A DNA stretch of 64,000 nt. It comes from Hyphomicrobium sp. GTDB lineage: Bacteria; Pseudomonadota; Alphaproteobacteria; Rhizobiales; Hyphomicrobiaceae. Below are positions 1 to 7,702 of the stretch, in pieces. Location: positions 1 to 64,000 of the forward strand of contig JAKFUV010000009.1 of NCBI GenBank assembly GCA_021732485.1, read 5' to 3'. How positions within the stretch are numbered: the first letter of the stretch is position 1; each line of letters starts with the position of its first letter. The notes under the pieces were generated by a model. That model saw only the letters and a list, made by a program, of their open reading frames with translations. It was not told the origin of the DNA and searched no databases. The position numbers were made by a program, and so were the translations under genes.

Positions 1-15
1 TGAGTGGCCGCCATC

Positions 16-33
16 AGAGACAAATGTCTCTTT
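16..33 (+). terminator. Short hairpin with T-run, possible terminator of an upstream gene
   Basis: A 7-base perfect inverted repeat (AGAGACA/TGTCTCT at 16-22 and 25-31) is followed by a short T tract. The window opens with TGA, which could be the stop codon of a gene that lies outside the window; this cannot be checked here. Confidence 0.3.
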
Positions 34-45
34 CATGCGGGCGCG

Positions 46-131
46 CTTCCGACTCGCCTCCGGCGAGCCGGCCGGAAGTGCCGGAGCTGCGGAGTTGGCG
101 GCCGGCTTCGCGGAGCGAAGTCGGAAGCGCC
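46..131. repeat. Double-hairpin palindromic repeat, copy A
   Basis: Two successive hairpins. In the first, CTTCCG (46-51) pairs with CGGAAG (73-78) and CTCGCC (53-58) pairs with GGCGAG (62-67). In the second, CTTCGC (106-111) pairs with GCGAAG (115-120), with flanking CCG/CGG and GGCG/CGCC pairs out to 97 and 131. An AAAGCAAA tract follows at once. The layout is the same as at 149-230 and 13882-13968. Bases 99-130 are repeated exactly at 199-230. It is probably an intergenic repetitive element of this genome. Confidence 0.75.
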
Positions 132-148
132 AAAGCAAAAACGCGCAC

Positions 149-230
149 GGCGGCTGCCTTCGGAGCAGCCAGCCGCCAGGGCGGTGCTCCAGCGCTTCCG
201 GCCGGCTTCGCGGAGCGAAGTCGGAAGCGC
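149..230. repeat. Double-hairpin palindromic repeat, copy C
   Basis: The first hairpin pairs GGCTGC (152-157) with GCAGCC (165-170). The second has a perfect 9-bp outer stem, GCGCTTCCG (192-200) with CGGAAGCGC (222-230), and an inner CTTCGC/GCGAAG stem. It is followed by AAAGCAAA as in copy A. Its second hairpin shares 32 identical bases with copy A at an offset of exactly 100 bp, so the two copies form a tandem pair. Confidence 0.7.
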
Positions 231-877
231 AAAGCAAAGAGCGGGGCGACGGGGCCTCGATCTGTTTTTGGTTTGGTTCGGGATGCAGCCATCGCCGCCC
301 CGCGTCATGCCAACCCCGCGTTCACGATACCGACGTAAGCCCCCGGCACCGCTCGCTGGACTGCGGAGACGTGTCCGTCTCCAAGAGCCGTCGACCCCAC
401 CATCCGCCCGTGCATCTCGTTTATTCGAGCGGGCGTTGAACCGCGCTGCCGCTGACGGCTCCGCGCGGCCGGCAGAAATCCCCAGCGCACTGATCCCGCT
501 GGCGACCCGGCATGCTCTCAATCCACCCACAGTGCCGCAGCTCGAGACTGTGTCTTCGCGTGTGGCGAGATGGGCTGAGTATGCGGACCGCGCGACAATG
601 CGGGGATAAGTTTTTTTGCGCGATAGTTACTGCCGGGGACAACGGTTCAAAAATGCGGTCGCGAGCATTGGCCGAACGCAACGTGTCCCGCCGTCGAATT
701 CGAGTGTGGTGCTCGCAGCCTATGTAATTAGCTGCGCCATACGCTTCGGCTATCGATGATCATGCATTGCACCAAGAACGACGCGCTTGCAGCAACAAAT
801 GGACGTAGCGACCTCTTGAAATGACGCCTATAGAACGTGCTTGCCGATGTGCTGACGACTGTGTGAGTTCCTAGAAA
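231..877. other. Intergenic region without a credible gene
   Basis: Several overlapping open frames exist on both strands, but none has recognisable domains, a convincing ribosome binding site or a codon pattern that favours one frame. They look like chance frames in GC-rich DNA. Only an unassigned promoter for the following methyltransferase gene is to be expected near the right end; no clear -35/-10 pair was seen. Confidence 0.5.
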
Positions 878-1558
878 ATGGTTCAGCGTCGTATCAGTCC
901 ATCAGCGCGGCTGCCGCTCACCATTTATTTTTTGATCCGAGATTTCTTCGCAATCGGCCGACGGGCGCGGCAGAAAAAATCGAGCCAAAGTTTAGACCGT
1001 CATCTTGGCGACGCCTCCGTCGCGCGACTGGCAATCGATTGCGGCGCCAACGTCGGCAACATCACGTCGAAGTTTGTCGCGGCCGGTTTTCGCGTGCACG
1101 CTTTCGAGCCTGATCCAACGGCGAGAGACGCGTTCGTCGCTCGGGCGTTTCCGGCCGATCAAGTGCGCATCTTTCCGGCAGCCGTCGGCATCGGCCGAGG
1201 CGTCGCCACACTGTTTCGGCGCAAGAAAAAGTCGCAAACGAAGATCCACACGGCCGCGTCGTCGCTTGTCGCCTATGGCAAAACCAATGCGCAGGACAAT
1301 GTCGACGTCGAGATCATCGATTTCATCGCCTACATTCAGCAACTGGGCGAGCGCGTCGGCATTCTGAAAATGGACATCGAGGGCAGCGAAGTCGACATCT
1401 TGAACGCGCTGATCGATCGCGACTTGTTGGGCAAAATCGATTTCGCCGTTGTCGAAACACATGAGCGCTTCAACCGCGACTTAGCTTGGCGCACGGCGAA
1501 GCTGCGGGCTCGGCTGACTCACCTCAAGGTTCTCAACGTCAATCTCGACCATCCCTAA
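878..1558 (+). CDS. FkbM family methyltransferase
   Basis: A 226-residue class I SAM-dependent methyltransferase of the FkbM type. The SAM-binding motif I is seen as DCGANVGN near residue 55, an acidic post-I motif as FEPD, and the family motif KMDIEGSEVD near residue 165. FkbM enzymes usually O-methylate sugars or secondary metabolites; the substrate here is unknown. The start is ATG 878, with no strong Shine-Dalgarno. The gene stands alone and converges on ccr. No glycosyltransferases lie beside it, so a role in surface glycan methylation is only a guess. Confidence 0.85.
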   Translation: MVQRRISPSARLPLTIYFLIRDFFAIGRRARQKKSSQSLDRHLGDASVARLAIDCGANVGNITSKFVAAGFRVHAFEPDPTARDAFVARAFPADQVRIFPAAVGIGRGVATLFRRKKKSQTKIHTAASSLVAYGKTNAQDNVDVEIIDFIAYIQQLGERVGILKMDIEGSEVDILNALIDRDLLGKIDFAVVETHERFNRDLAWRTAKLRARLTHLKVLNVNLDHP

Positions 1559-1600
1559 ATCACGGGTTGGTGAGGTTGAATGCAGTATCGACGCAATGTT

Positions 1601-1637
1601 GAAAATGCTCCTGCCTGAGATCAACCCAGGCAGGAGC
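1601..1637 (-). terminator. Intrinsic terminator of ccr
   Basis: A perfect 11-bp stem (1607-1617 with 1627-1637) closes a 9-base loop. Read on the minus strand the stem is followed by ATTTTC. It lies 33 bases beyond the ccr stop codon and probably serves the convergent FkbM gene as well, although the T tract suits the minus strand. Confidence 0.8.
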
Positions 1638-1670
1638 GACGCAGGCGTTAGCGTGCCTGATATTACGACA

Positions 1671-2996
1671 CTACGCGCGTTCAAGAGTGTTGCGGGAGGC
1701 TTCGATGCTGTCTTCGAGCGTGCGCAAGCCCGTTGTCGGCGCGCAGACGAGAGCTGCCATGTTTCCGGGTTTATGTTCGTTGCGGTACATGCGCATGTGG
1801 GCCTTGGGGATCTGATCCCAGGCGAAGACTTCCGACATGCACGGGTCGATGCGCCGCTCGATGACGAGTTTGTTGGCAAGGCTCGCTTGCTTCAAATGAG
1901 CAAAGTGCGAGCCTTGCACGCGCTTCTGGTGCATCCACAAATATCGCGCGTCCATGGTGAGATTGAAGCCGGTGGTGCCAGCGCACGTGACGACCATGCC
2001 GCCGCGCTTGGCGACGAACACTGAAATCGGAAATGTCGATTCGCCGGGATGTTCGAAGACGATATCGACGTTGTTGCCTTTGCCGGTCGAATTCCAGATG
2101 GCGGAGCCAAAGACGCGCGCGGCCTTGAACCATTCGGCATATTCCGGCGTGCCGACTTTCGGCATCTGGCCCCAACAATCGAAATCCTTGCGATTGAGCA
2201 CACCACGTGCTCCGAGTTGCATCACAAAATCACGTTTGTCGCTGTCCGAGATCACGCCGATGGCATTGGCACCGGCCGTGGAGCAGAGCTGCACGGCCAT
2301 GGAGCCCAGTCCGCCGGAAGCGCCCCATACGAGCACGTTGTGACCTGGGCGGAGGACATGCGGGCGATGACCGAACAGCATACGGTAGGCCGTGGCGAGC
2401 ACGAGCGTGTAGCAGGCGCTTTCTTCCCACGTCAGATGCTTTGGCCGCTGCAAAAGCTGGCGATCCTGCACACGGCAGAACTGCGCGAACGAACCATCGG
2501 GCGTCTGGTAGCCCCAAATGCGCTGCGACGGCGAGAGCATAGGATCGCCGCCGTTGCAGTCTTCATCATCGCCATCGTCTTGATTGCAGTGGACGACGAC
2601 TTCGTCGCCGACTTTCCAGCGCTTGACGGCTGAACCGACGGCCCAGACGATGCCGGATGCGTCGGAGCCAGCAACGTGATGCTTGCTGCTGTGGACGTCG
2701 AACATCGAAACAGGCGTGCCGAGCGACGCCCAGATGCCGTTGTAATTGATACCGGCGGCCATGACGAGAACGAGAACATCATGGCTGTCGAGGTCCCACG
2801 TCGGGATCACCTCCACCTGCATGGCCGTATCGGGCGCGCCCTCCCGGTCCTTGCGGATGGTCCAGGCGTACATGTTTTTCGGTACATGGCCGAGCGGGGG
2901 AATTTCCCCGATTTCGTACAGGTCTTTTTTGGCCGATGACATCGCACCCGGCTTCGTGTCTCCAGCGATGACATTCAGTGCTGCCGGCTTCGACAT
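1671..2996 (-). CDS. ccr: Crotonyl-CoA carboxylase/reductase
   Basis: The enzyme of the ethylmalonyl-CoA pathway that reductively carboxylates crotonyl-CoA with NADPH and CO2 to ethylmalonyl-CoA. In serine-cycle methylotrophs this pathway regenerates glyoxylate. The protein has 441 residues, normal for the family, with the N-terminal DLYEIGEIPPLGHVP signature, the HCNQDDGDDEDCNGGDP block, the nucleotide-binding WGASGGLG, and conserved FEHPGE and CAGTTGFN segments. Start ATG 2996 is chosen because GGAG lies 9 bases upstream and it fits homologue length; ATG 2942 is an alternative. It lies downstream of and co-directional with the LysR gene, with a LysR-type box in the gap, and has its own terminator. 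Confidence 0.96.
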   Translation of the reverse strand: MSKPAALNVIAGDTKPGAMSSAKKDLYEIGEIPPLGHVPKNMYAWTIRKDREGAPDTAMQVEVIPTWDLDSHDVLVLVMAAGINYNGIWASLGTPVSMFDVHSSKHHVAGSDASGIVWAVGSAVKRWKVGDEVVVHCNQDDGDDEDCNGGDPMLSPSQRIWGYQTPDGSFAQFCRVQDRQLLQRPKHLTWEESACYTLVLATAYRMLFGHRPHVLRPGHNVLVWGASGGLGSMAVQLCSTAGANAIGVISDSDKRDFVMQLGARGVLNRKDFDCWGQMPKVGTPEYAEWFKAARVFGSAIWNSTGKGNNVDIVFEHPGESTFPISVFVAKRGGMVVTCAGTTGFNLTMDARYLWMHQKRVQGSHFAHLKQASLANKLVIERRIDPCMSEVFAWDQIPKAHMRMYRNEHKPGNMAALVCAPTTGLRTLEDSIEASRNTLERA

Positions 2997-3152
2997 GCTG
3001 ACGAACTCCGAAGGTGGGCCAGCGGACGACGTGGCGGGTTGAATGAGAGATAATCGAGATTTCGCACCTGGAGATGCGATGACCAAACTGCCTCAGTGAA
3101 CAAGGTAGTTATTGCAATGCGATTTCGGAAATAGATTAAACTCAACTCAATG

Positions 3153-3167
3153 ATTGCACTTCGCAAT
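3153..3167. promoter_or_regulatory. Candidate LysR-type regulator box upstream of ccr
   Basis: ATTGC-N5-GCAAT is a perfect interrupted dyad that contains the T-N11-A core typical of LysR-family binding sites. It lies between the stop of the LysR gene (3185) and the ccr start (2996). A related ATTGCAAT palindrome sits at 3111-3118. That the neighbouring LysR protein binds here is inference. Confidence 0.5.
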
Positions 3168-3184
3168 GATTGGAGAGGGCAAGA

Positions 3185-4078
3185 TCAAGCGTTTTCACTG
3201 ACGCCGTCGCCAAGACTTCGGATGATATGATCGCGCAGCTTGGCCACTGGCGGCGATGTGCGCTTGGCGGACATCAAAGCAATTTCCGTGTCTTTGAGAT
3301 CCGGCAATGGATCGCCATCGATGACGTGCAGGCCATGCGGCACCATTTCTTTCGGCAGCACAGCGATGCCCAAGCCGGCGCGGACGGCCGCCAATGTTCC
3401 GGCGAGCGAGGCGCACGTGTAGGCCACCCGCCACTGCCGCCGATTGCGATTGAGTGCCGCCGTCGCGCGCTTGCGGTAGACGCACGGCTCTGGCGATACG
3501 ACGAGCGGCAGCGGCCCGCCGGACGCCATGTAATCATGATTGCCCGACACCCAAACCAAAGGCTCTCGCCAAACGCGAACGCCTGATGAGCCCGCCGCCT
3601 GTTCGCGCTTGACCAGAACAAGATCGTAGTTTCCGGCCCGAAAGCCGTCGAGTAAATTGAGCGTCAGATCACAATGCACTTCGAGCGCGACGGAGGGATA
3701 CGCCTGAATGAAACGCGAGAGGATATTAGGCAGATGATGGGTCGCGAAATCCTCCGGCGTGCCAAGCCGCACCGCGCCCTGCATCAGCGGCTCGTGGGTC
3801 AACGACACGACTTCATCATTGAGATCCAGGATGCGCTGCGCGTAGGCAAGAACCGCCTCGCCTTCGGGCGTCAGGCTGACGGCGCGCGGCGAGCGATCCA
3901 GCAACCGATGGCCAAGCTGCTCTTCGAGGCGTTTGATCTGGAGTGAAATGGTCGATTGCTGGCGCATGAGTTTTTCAGCGGCGCGCGTGAAGTTCCCGGA
4001 GTTGGCGATCGTTGCGAAGGTCCGCAGCAGATCGACATCGAGGTTCATCAGCTTTTTGGGCATCGCGACCAAATCCAT
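3185..4078 (-). CDS. LysR family transcriptional regulator
   Basis: A 297-residue regulator with an N-terminal winged helix-turn-helix (about residues 13-72, with FTRAAEKLMRQQSTISLQIK as the recognition region) and a C-terminal LysR substrate-binding domain. It is transcribed toward ccr and divergently from the SbtA-type transporter, so it is a good candidate regulator of one or both (inference from position). The ligand is unknown. Start choice is uncertain: ATG 4078, 4063 and 4048 are all in frame and none has a strong Shine-Dalgarno. Methylobacterium regulates ccr with a TetR-type protein, so a LysR neighbour would be a different arrangement. Confidence 0.88.
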   Translation of the reverse strand: MDLVAMPKKLMNLDVDLLRTFATIANSGNFTRAAEKLMRQQSTISLQIKRLEEQLGHRLLDRSPRAVSLTPEGEAVLAYAQRILDLNDEVVSLTHEPLMQGAVRLGTPEDFATHHLPNILSRFIQAYPSVALEVHCDLTLNLLDGFRAGNYDLVLVKREQAAGSSGVRVWREPLVWVSGNHDYMASGGPLPLVVSPEPCVYRKRATAALNRNRRQWRVAYTCASLAGTLAAVRAGLGIAVLPKEMVPHGLHVIDGDPLPDLKDTEIALMSAKRTSPPVAKLRDHIIRSLGDGVSENA

Positions 4079-4088
4079 GATTTGATAA

Positions 4089-4109
4089 ATTGATGATACA
4101 ATCGAGTAT
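4089..4109. promoter_or_regulatory. Candidate operator between LysR gene and sbtA-like gene
   Basis: An AT-rich stretch in the divergent intergenic region holds two overlapping dyads: ATTG-N6-CAAT (4089-4102) and ATAC-N6-GTAT (4096-4109). The outer ATTG/CAAT halves resemble those of the box before ccr. This is a plausible autoregulatory LysR site; spacing differs by one base, so the match is weak. Confidence 0.35.
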
Positions 4110-4205
4110 TATTCATTTTCGCAAAGATGCAAGGGTGTCTATCCGTTGCCGCCGGCGAAGGGCGTCGCGCAAGTGCGAGGCGCGGCGAAAAGGGGATTGA
4201 CGCGC

Positions 4206-5213
4206 ATGGGTTCGTTTCTCGATTTGGCGGCCGCAAATTTGCTGTCGCCCATGGTGCTGTTCTTTCTACTCGGCGCTCTCGCCACGATTGCCAAATCCGA
4301 TCTCAGCATTCCCGAAGCCATCGCCAAGGGCATGTCGCTGTATCTGATGCTGTCGATCGGCTTCAAAGGCGGAGCGAGCGTTGCCGCTAACGGTATCAAT
4401 GGTTTGCTGATTGCGTCGCTCATCGCAGGCGTGATTTTAAGCGCGATCATGCCGCTGATCGCGTTCAAGCTGCTGACAGCGTCGACCCGTTTGCCGCGTG
4501 TCGATGCGGCGGCGGTGGCGGCCCACTACGGATCAATTTCGATCGTGACGTTTTTGGCCGCTATCCAAACGCTGGATGGCGCTGGAATACCCTACGAGGG
4601 GCATATGGTGGCGGTCGCGGCCGCGATGGAAACGCCGGCGATCATGGTGGCGCTATGGCTGGCGCACACGGGCAAGACCGGCGCGGGTTCGGTTAGCGGA
4701 CAAGGCGGCGGCCAAGGCGGTGGCATGGACCGCTCGGTGCTGCATGATGTCTTGCTCAACGGCTCGATCGTGGTTCTCGTCGGCGCCTTCGCGATCGGCT
4801 GCATCACGGGCGCGAGCGGCTTGAAGTCCATCGCGCCGTTCATCGTCGATCCGTTCAAGGGCATCTTGTGCTTGTTCCTGCTCGACATGGGCGTGATTGC
4901 CGGTCGCGGACTGGCGGAAGGGCGCAAACATCTGACACCGCCCGTTCTGCTGTTCGGGCTCTATATGCCGCTGATCGGTGCCGGACTTGGCGCACTCGCG
5001 GCGATGACGATCGGGCTGTCACTGGGTGGCACGGCGCTGCTGATCACATTATGCGCCAGTTCATCCTACATTGCCGTGCCGGCGGCACTGCGTCTCGCCT
5101 TGCCCGATGCGCGGCCATCGATCTATCTGCCGCTGTCGCTCGGAGTGACATTTCCGTTCAATCTGACGCTCGGCATTCCGCTTTATCTGGCGCTTGCCGC
5201 TTACATTCATTGA
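4206..5213 (+). CDS. SbtA-type sodium-dependent bicarbonate transporter
   Basis: A 335-residue inner-membrane protein of the SbtA family, known from cyanobacteria as a Na+/HCO3- symporter. About ten hydrophobic segments are arranged as two halves around a hydrophilic Gly/Gln-rich loop (near residues 160-175). Conserved features include MLSIGFKGG near residue 40, HYGSISIVTF near 110 and the C-terminal SSSYIAVPAALR. ATG 4206 is chosen because AGGGG lies about 12 bases upstream and the protein then begins like homologues; an in-frame ATG at 4146 would add 20 unlike residues. A PII-like gene follows 8 bases later. The neighbourhood with ccr suggests inorganic carbon supply; transport has not been shown for this protein. 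Confidence 0.85.
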   Translation: MGSFLDLAAANLLSPMVLFFLLGALATIAKSDLSIPEAIAKGMSLYLMLSIGFKGGASVAANGINGLLIASLIAGVILSAIMPLIAFKLLTASTRLPRVDAAAVAAHYGSISIVTFLAAIQTLDGAGIPYEGHMVAVAAAMETPAIMVALWLAHTGKTGAGSVSGQGGGQGGGMDRSVLHDVLLNGSIVVLVGAFAIGCITGASGLKSIAPFIVDPFKGILCLFLLDMGVIAGRGLAEGRKHLTPPVLLFGLYMPLIGAGLGALAAMTIGLSLGGTALLITLCASSSYIAVPAALRLALPDARPSIYLPLSLGVTFPFNLTLGIPLYLALAAYIH

Positions 5214-5221
5214 GGTGCCCT

Positions 5222-5533
5222 GTGCAGACGTATCCGAAGAAGCGCATCGATATCATGGTCGAATCACCGCTGATGAAGCGGGTGCTGACGCTGCTCGATC
5301 AACACGGAGTGACGGGATACACCGTGCTGCCGGCGCTGGCCGGTCGAGGTGTCGACGGGTCCTGGCATCGCGACGGGCTGGTTGGCCGGGTCGGTGCGGT
5401 GGTGCAGATTTTCTGCATTCTTGACGAGGCCCGCGTCGATGCCGTCCTCGAACCGCTGTTCAATCTGGTGTCGAGGCAGATCGGCATCGTCACGATCTCG
5501 GATGTGCAAGTCATCCGCAAGGATCACTTCTGA
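5222..5533 (+). CDS. PII-like protein, probable partner of the SbtA-type transporter
   Basis: A 103-residue protein of the PII/SbtB-like group, which form trimers that bind nucleotides and gate transporters. The beta-alpha-beta halves are visible as KRIDIMVESPLMKRVLTLLD and QIFCILDEARVDAVLEPLF, with a T-loop-like segment around GRGVDGSW. It lacks the C-terminal Cys-containing loop of cyanobacterial SbtB. The start is GTG 5222; ATG 5255 would truncate the first strand. It begins 8 bases after the transporter stop, so the two are almost certainly co-transcribed. The ligand (adenine nucleotide or bicarbonate) is not predictable from sequence. Confidence 0.75.
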   Translation: MQTYPKKRIDIMVESPLMKRVLTLLDQHGVTGYTVLPALAGRGVDGSWHRDGLVGRVGAVVQIFCILDEARVDAVLEPLFNLVSRQIGIVTISDVQVIRKDHF

Positions 5534-5632
5534 CGCCGACGGCGGCGCACGAAGACGGCGCGGCTTTCATTTGCCTTGCGCCATGCAGACAGGTTACGCC
5601 ACACCGCGAGATCAGCACGGTGGGCCAATGAG

Positions 5633-6841
5633 ATGCACAACGGCGACACGCGAGCGCAGGCGACGCTAAACGGTGAAACCGCTGCGGCCAGATCGTCCGT
5701 TCCGGCGCGCACTCTGCGCCGCCGCGTCTATGAGATTGTCGAACTCGGCTCGGGCGACGATCAGGTCAGCCGGGTGTTCGACGCGTTGATCGTCTGGCTC
5801 ATCGTGCTGAACATCACCGCTTTCGTTCTCGAAACCGTGCCGAGCATCGCGGCCCAGTGGGGCACGTGGCTGTATCGCTTCGAAGTCTTTTCGGTTTTGA
5901 TTTTCTCGATCGAATACGCGAGCCGGTTGTGGACCGCCGTCGAGATGCCGTTTCTGTCGCGGCTGACGCCATGGCGAGCGCGCTGGTCGCTGGCGACGCG
6001 TCCGGCGCTGCTCATCGATCTCGCGGCGATCGTGCCGTTCTATATTGGAGGCATGTTCGGCGTTGATCTGCGCGCGCTCAGAGCGCTGCGCCTGCTGCGC
6101 TTCTTGAAGCTATCGCGATATTCTCCAGCGATGTACACGCTGATCCGTGTGCTCTCGAACGAGCGACGCGCACTGTTCGGCGCCGGTCTGCTGCTGGCGA
6201 CGGCTCTGCTGTTTACATCCACCATCATGTACTACCTTGAAAGTGAGGCGCAACCCGACAAGTTCGGCAGCGTGCCGGAGGCCGCGTGGTGGGCGATGGC
6301 GACGCTGACGACGGTTGGCTACGGCGACGTAACGCCGGTGACGCCGCTCGGCCGCGTGTTCGCCGGGCTGACGATGGTCGTCGGCTTGTGCATTCTGGCG
6401 TTGCCGGTGGCGATCATCGCGACGGGCTTCGCACAGGAACTGTCGCGACGCGATTTCGTCATTACCTGGTCGCTGATGTCACGCGTACCGTTGCTCGCCG
6501 ATCTCGATGCGCGCCAAGTGGTCGATATGATGCCGCTGCTGCAAGCCCACAATTTGCCGCCGAACGTCGAAGTCGCGGCCAAGGGCGCGCCGGGTGACGC
6601 GATGTTTTTCATCGCCGCAGGCAAGGTCGATCACCACGGCGACGCCTGCGTTGCGACGCTCGGCACGGGCGCCTGTTTCGGCGCGCTGGCCATATTCAAC
6701 AATGATGTCCATGACGCGACCTACGTAACGTCAACGAAGTGCAAGCTGCTGAAACTGCACAAAGCGGATTTCCATCAGCTCGAAGTCCGCCATCCGGCGC
6801 TGGCGGCACTGTTGCGCCGGCATAGCCAGCCGGCGGCGTGA
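5633..6841 (+). CDS. Voltage-gated-like K+ channel with degenerate cyclic-nucleotide-binding domain
   Basis: A 402-residue protein with the architecture of the Mesorhizobium channel MloK1: six membrane segments, an S4-like stretch rich in Arg (RALRALRLLRFLK), the K+ selectivity filter TVGYGD at residues 227-232, and a C-terminal cyclic-nucleotide-binding fold from about residue 285. In the phosphate-binding cassette the usual FGE is FGA (Ala351) and the Arg that contacts the cyclic phosphate is His360 (HDAT), so nucleotide binding is doubtful. ATG 5633 is preferred; the frame extends to a TTG at 5576. It lies downstream of the SbtA/PII pair and could share their transcript. Confidence 0.88.
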   Translation: MHNGDTRAQATLNGETAAARSSVPARTLRRRVYEIVELGSGDDQVSRVFDALIVWLIVLNITAFVLETVPSIAAQWGTWLYRFEVFSVLIFSIEYASRLWTAVEMPFLSRLTPWRARWSLATRPALLIDLAAIVPFYIGGMFGVDLRALRALRLLRFLKLSRYSPAMYTLIRVLSNERRALFGAGLLLATALLFTSTIMYYLESEAQPDKFGSVPEAAWWAMATLTTVGYGDVTPVTPLGRVFAGLTMVVGLCILALPVAIIATGFAQELSRRDFVITWSLMSRVPLLADLDARQVVDMMPLLQAHNLPPNVEVAAKGAPGDAMFFIAAGKVDHHGDACVATLGTGACFGALAIFNNDVHDATYVTSTKCKLLKLHKADFHQLEVRHPALAALLRRHSQPAA

Positions 6842-6893
6842 ACAATCGCACTTTGGGGGTACGGCCGCACGAAGCTCTCGGCCGCGTTGGCTT

Positions 6894-7697
6894 TCAGCCG
6901 AGCTGGCGAACGACGAGAACCGTGGCGTTGTCCTGATGCGGTTCGCGCAGCGCTTCAATGCCACGGATCAACGCGGTCGCGACGGCATTGGCACCGTCGG
7001 CGGCGTAGGCCTGAATAATGCGACCGATTTCGGCCGGCTCAAGCGTGGCTATGCCATCGCTGGCGAGCACCACGTAATCGTCGACTTCGAGGGCCAAGGG
7101 CTGGCGCGACACGTCGACGAGATCGATTTCATCGCCGGTGATCGCAGACCGTAGCATATGGCGACGCGGGTCGCGGCGAGCTTCGGCCTCTGTCAGGCGT
7201 CCGGCTGCAACCAAGCGATCGAGTTCAGGAGCGAGCGAGTGGTCTTCGTTGAGCACAGCAATCTCACCGCGCCGGAATAGGTAAAGCGGGCTATCGCCAA
7301 CGCTGACCCATTGCATGCCGGTGCCGCCGAAGGCAACGCCGACAAGCGTCGATCCCATGCCGGACAACACCGGTTTGTCGGCGACTTTGGCGGCGACGGC
7401 GTCATTGGCCTCGTTCAAAGCGGCGAGCAGCCGATCGTGCATGGCGGCTTGATGGACGACGGCGCTCTTGAGAAACTGTTCGCAGACAATGCGGCTCGCG
7501 AGCGCCCCGCCCGTGTGTCCGCCCATGCCGTCGGCCAGCACAGCAACGACGGTCGCGATGTCGCCGGCGCTTGACGAGGCGTCGGCATCGGGTGCCGGCG
7601 CAAACGGGTCCCCTTCGCCCGGCCAATAGGCAGCGCTATCCTCTTGGTAGTCTCGCGCTCCGCGGGTGGCGGCGACGGCACAGTCAAAACGGTTCAT
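6894..7697 (-). CDS. PP2C-type Ser/Thr protein phosphatase
   Basis: A 267-residue soluble metal-dependent phosphatase. PP2C motifs are in order: RDYQEDS near residue 16, DGMGGHTGG near 57, MGSTLVG near 110, GDSPLYLFRRG near 125, ASDGIATL near 210 and DNATVLVV at the end; the metal-binding aspartates are present. ATG 7697 is chosen; the frame extends 16 residues upstream but into the FHA stop region. It starts 5 bases after the FHA gene and opposes the kinase at 8886, giving a kinase/phosphatase/FHA set. It probably dephosphorylates targets of that kinase (inference). Confidence 0.93.
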   Translation of the reverse strand: MNRFDCAVAATRGARDYQEDSAAYWPGEGDPFAPAPDADASSSAGDIATVVAVLADGMGGHTGGALASRIVCEQFLKSAVVHQAAMHDRLLAALNEANDAVAAKVADKPVLSGMGSTLVGVAFGGTGMQWVSVGDSPLYLFRRGEIAVLNEDHSLAPELDRLVAAGRLTEAEARRDPRRHMLRSAITGDEIDLVDVSRQPLALEVDDYVVLASDGIATLEPAEIGRIIQAYAADGANAVATALIRGIEALREPHQDNATVLVVRQLG

Positions 7698-7702
7698 CAA
7701 GC

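Noticed and set aside
4-609. Long open frames on both strands near the left edge
   Set aside because: They overlap the hairpin repeats, overlap each other in several frames and show no domain or ribosome site.
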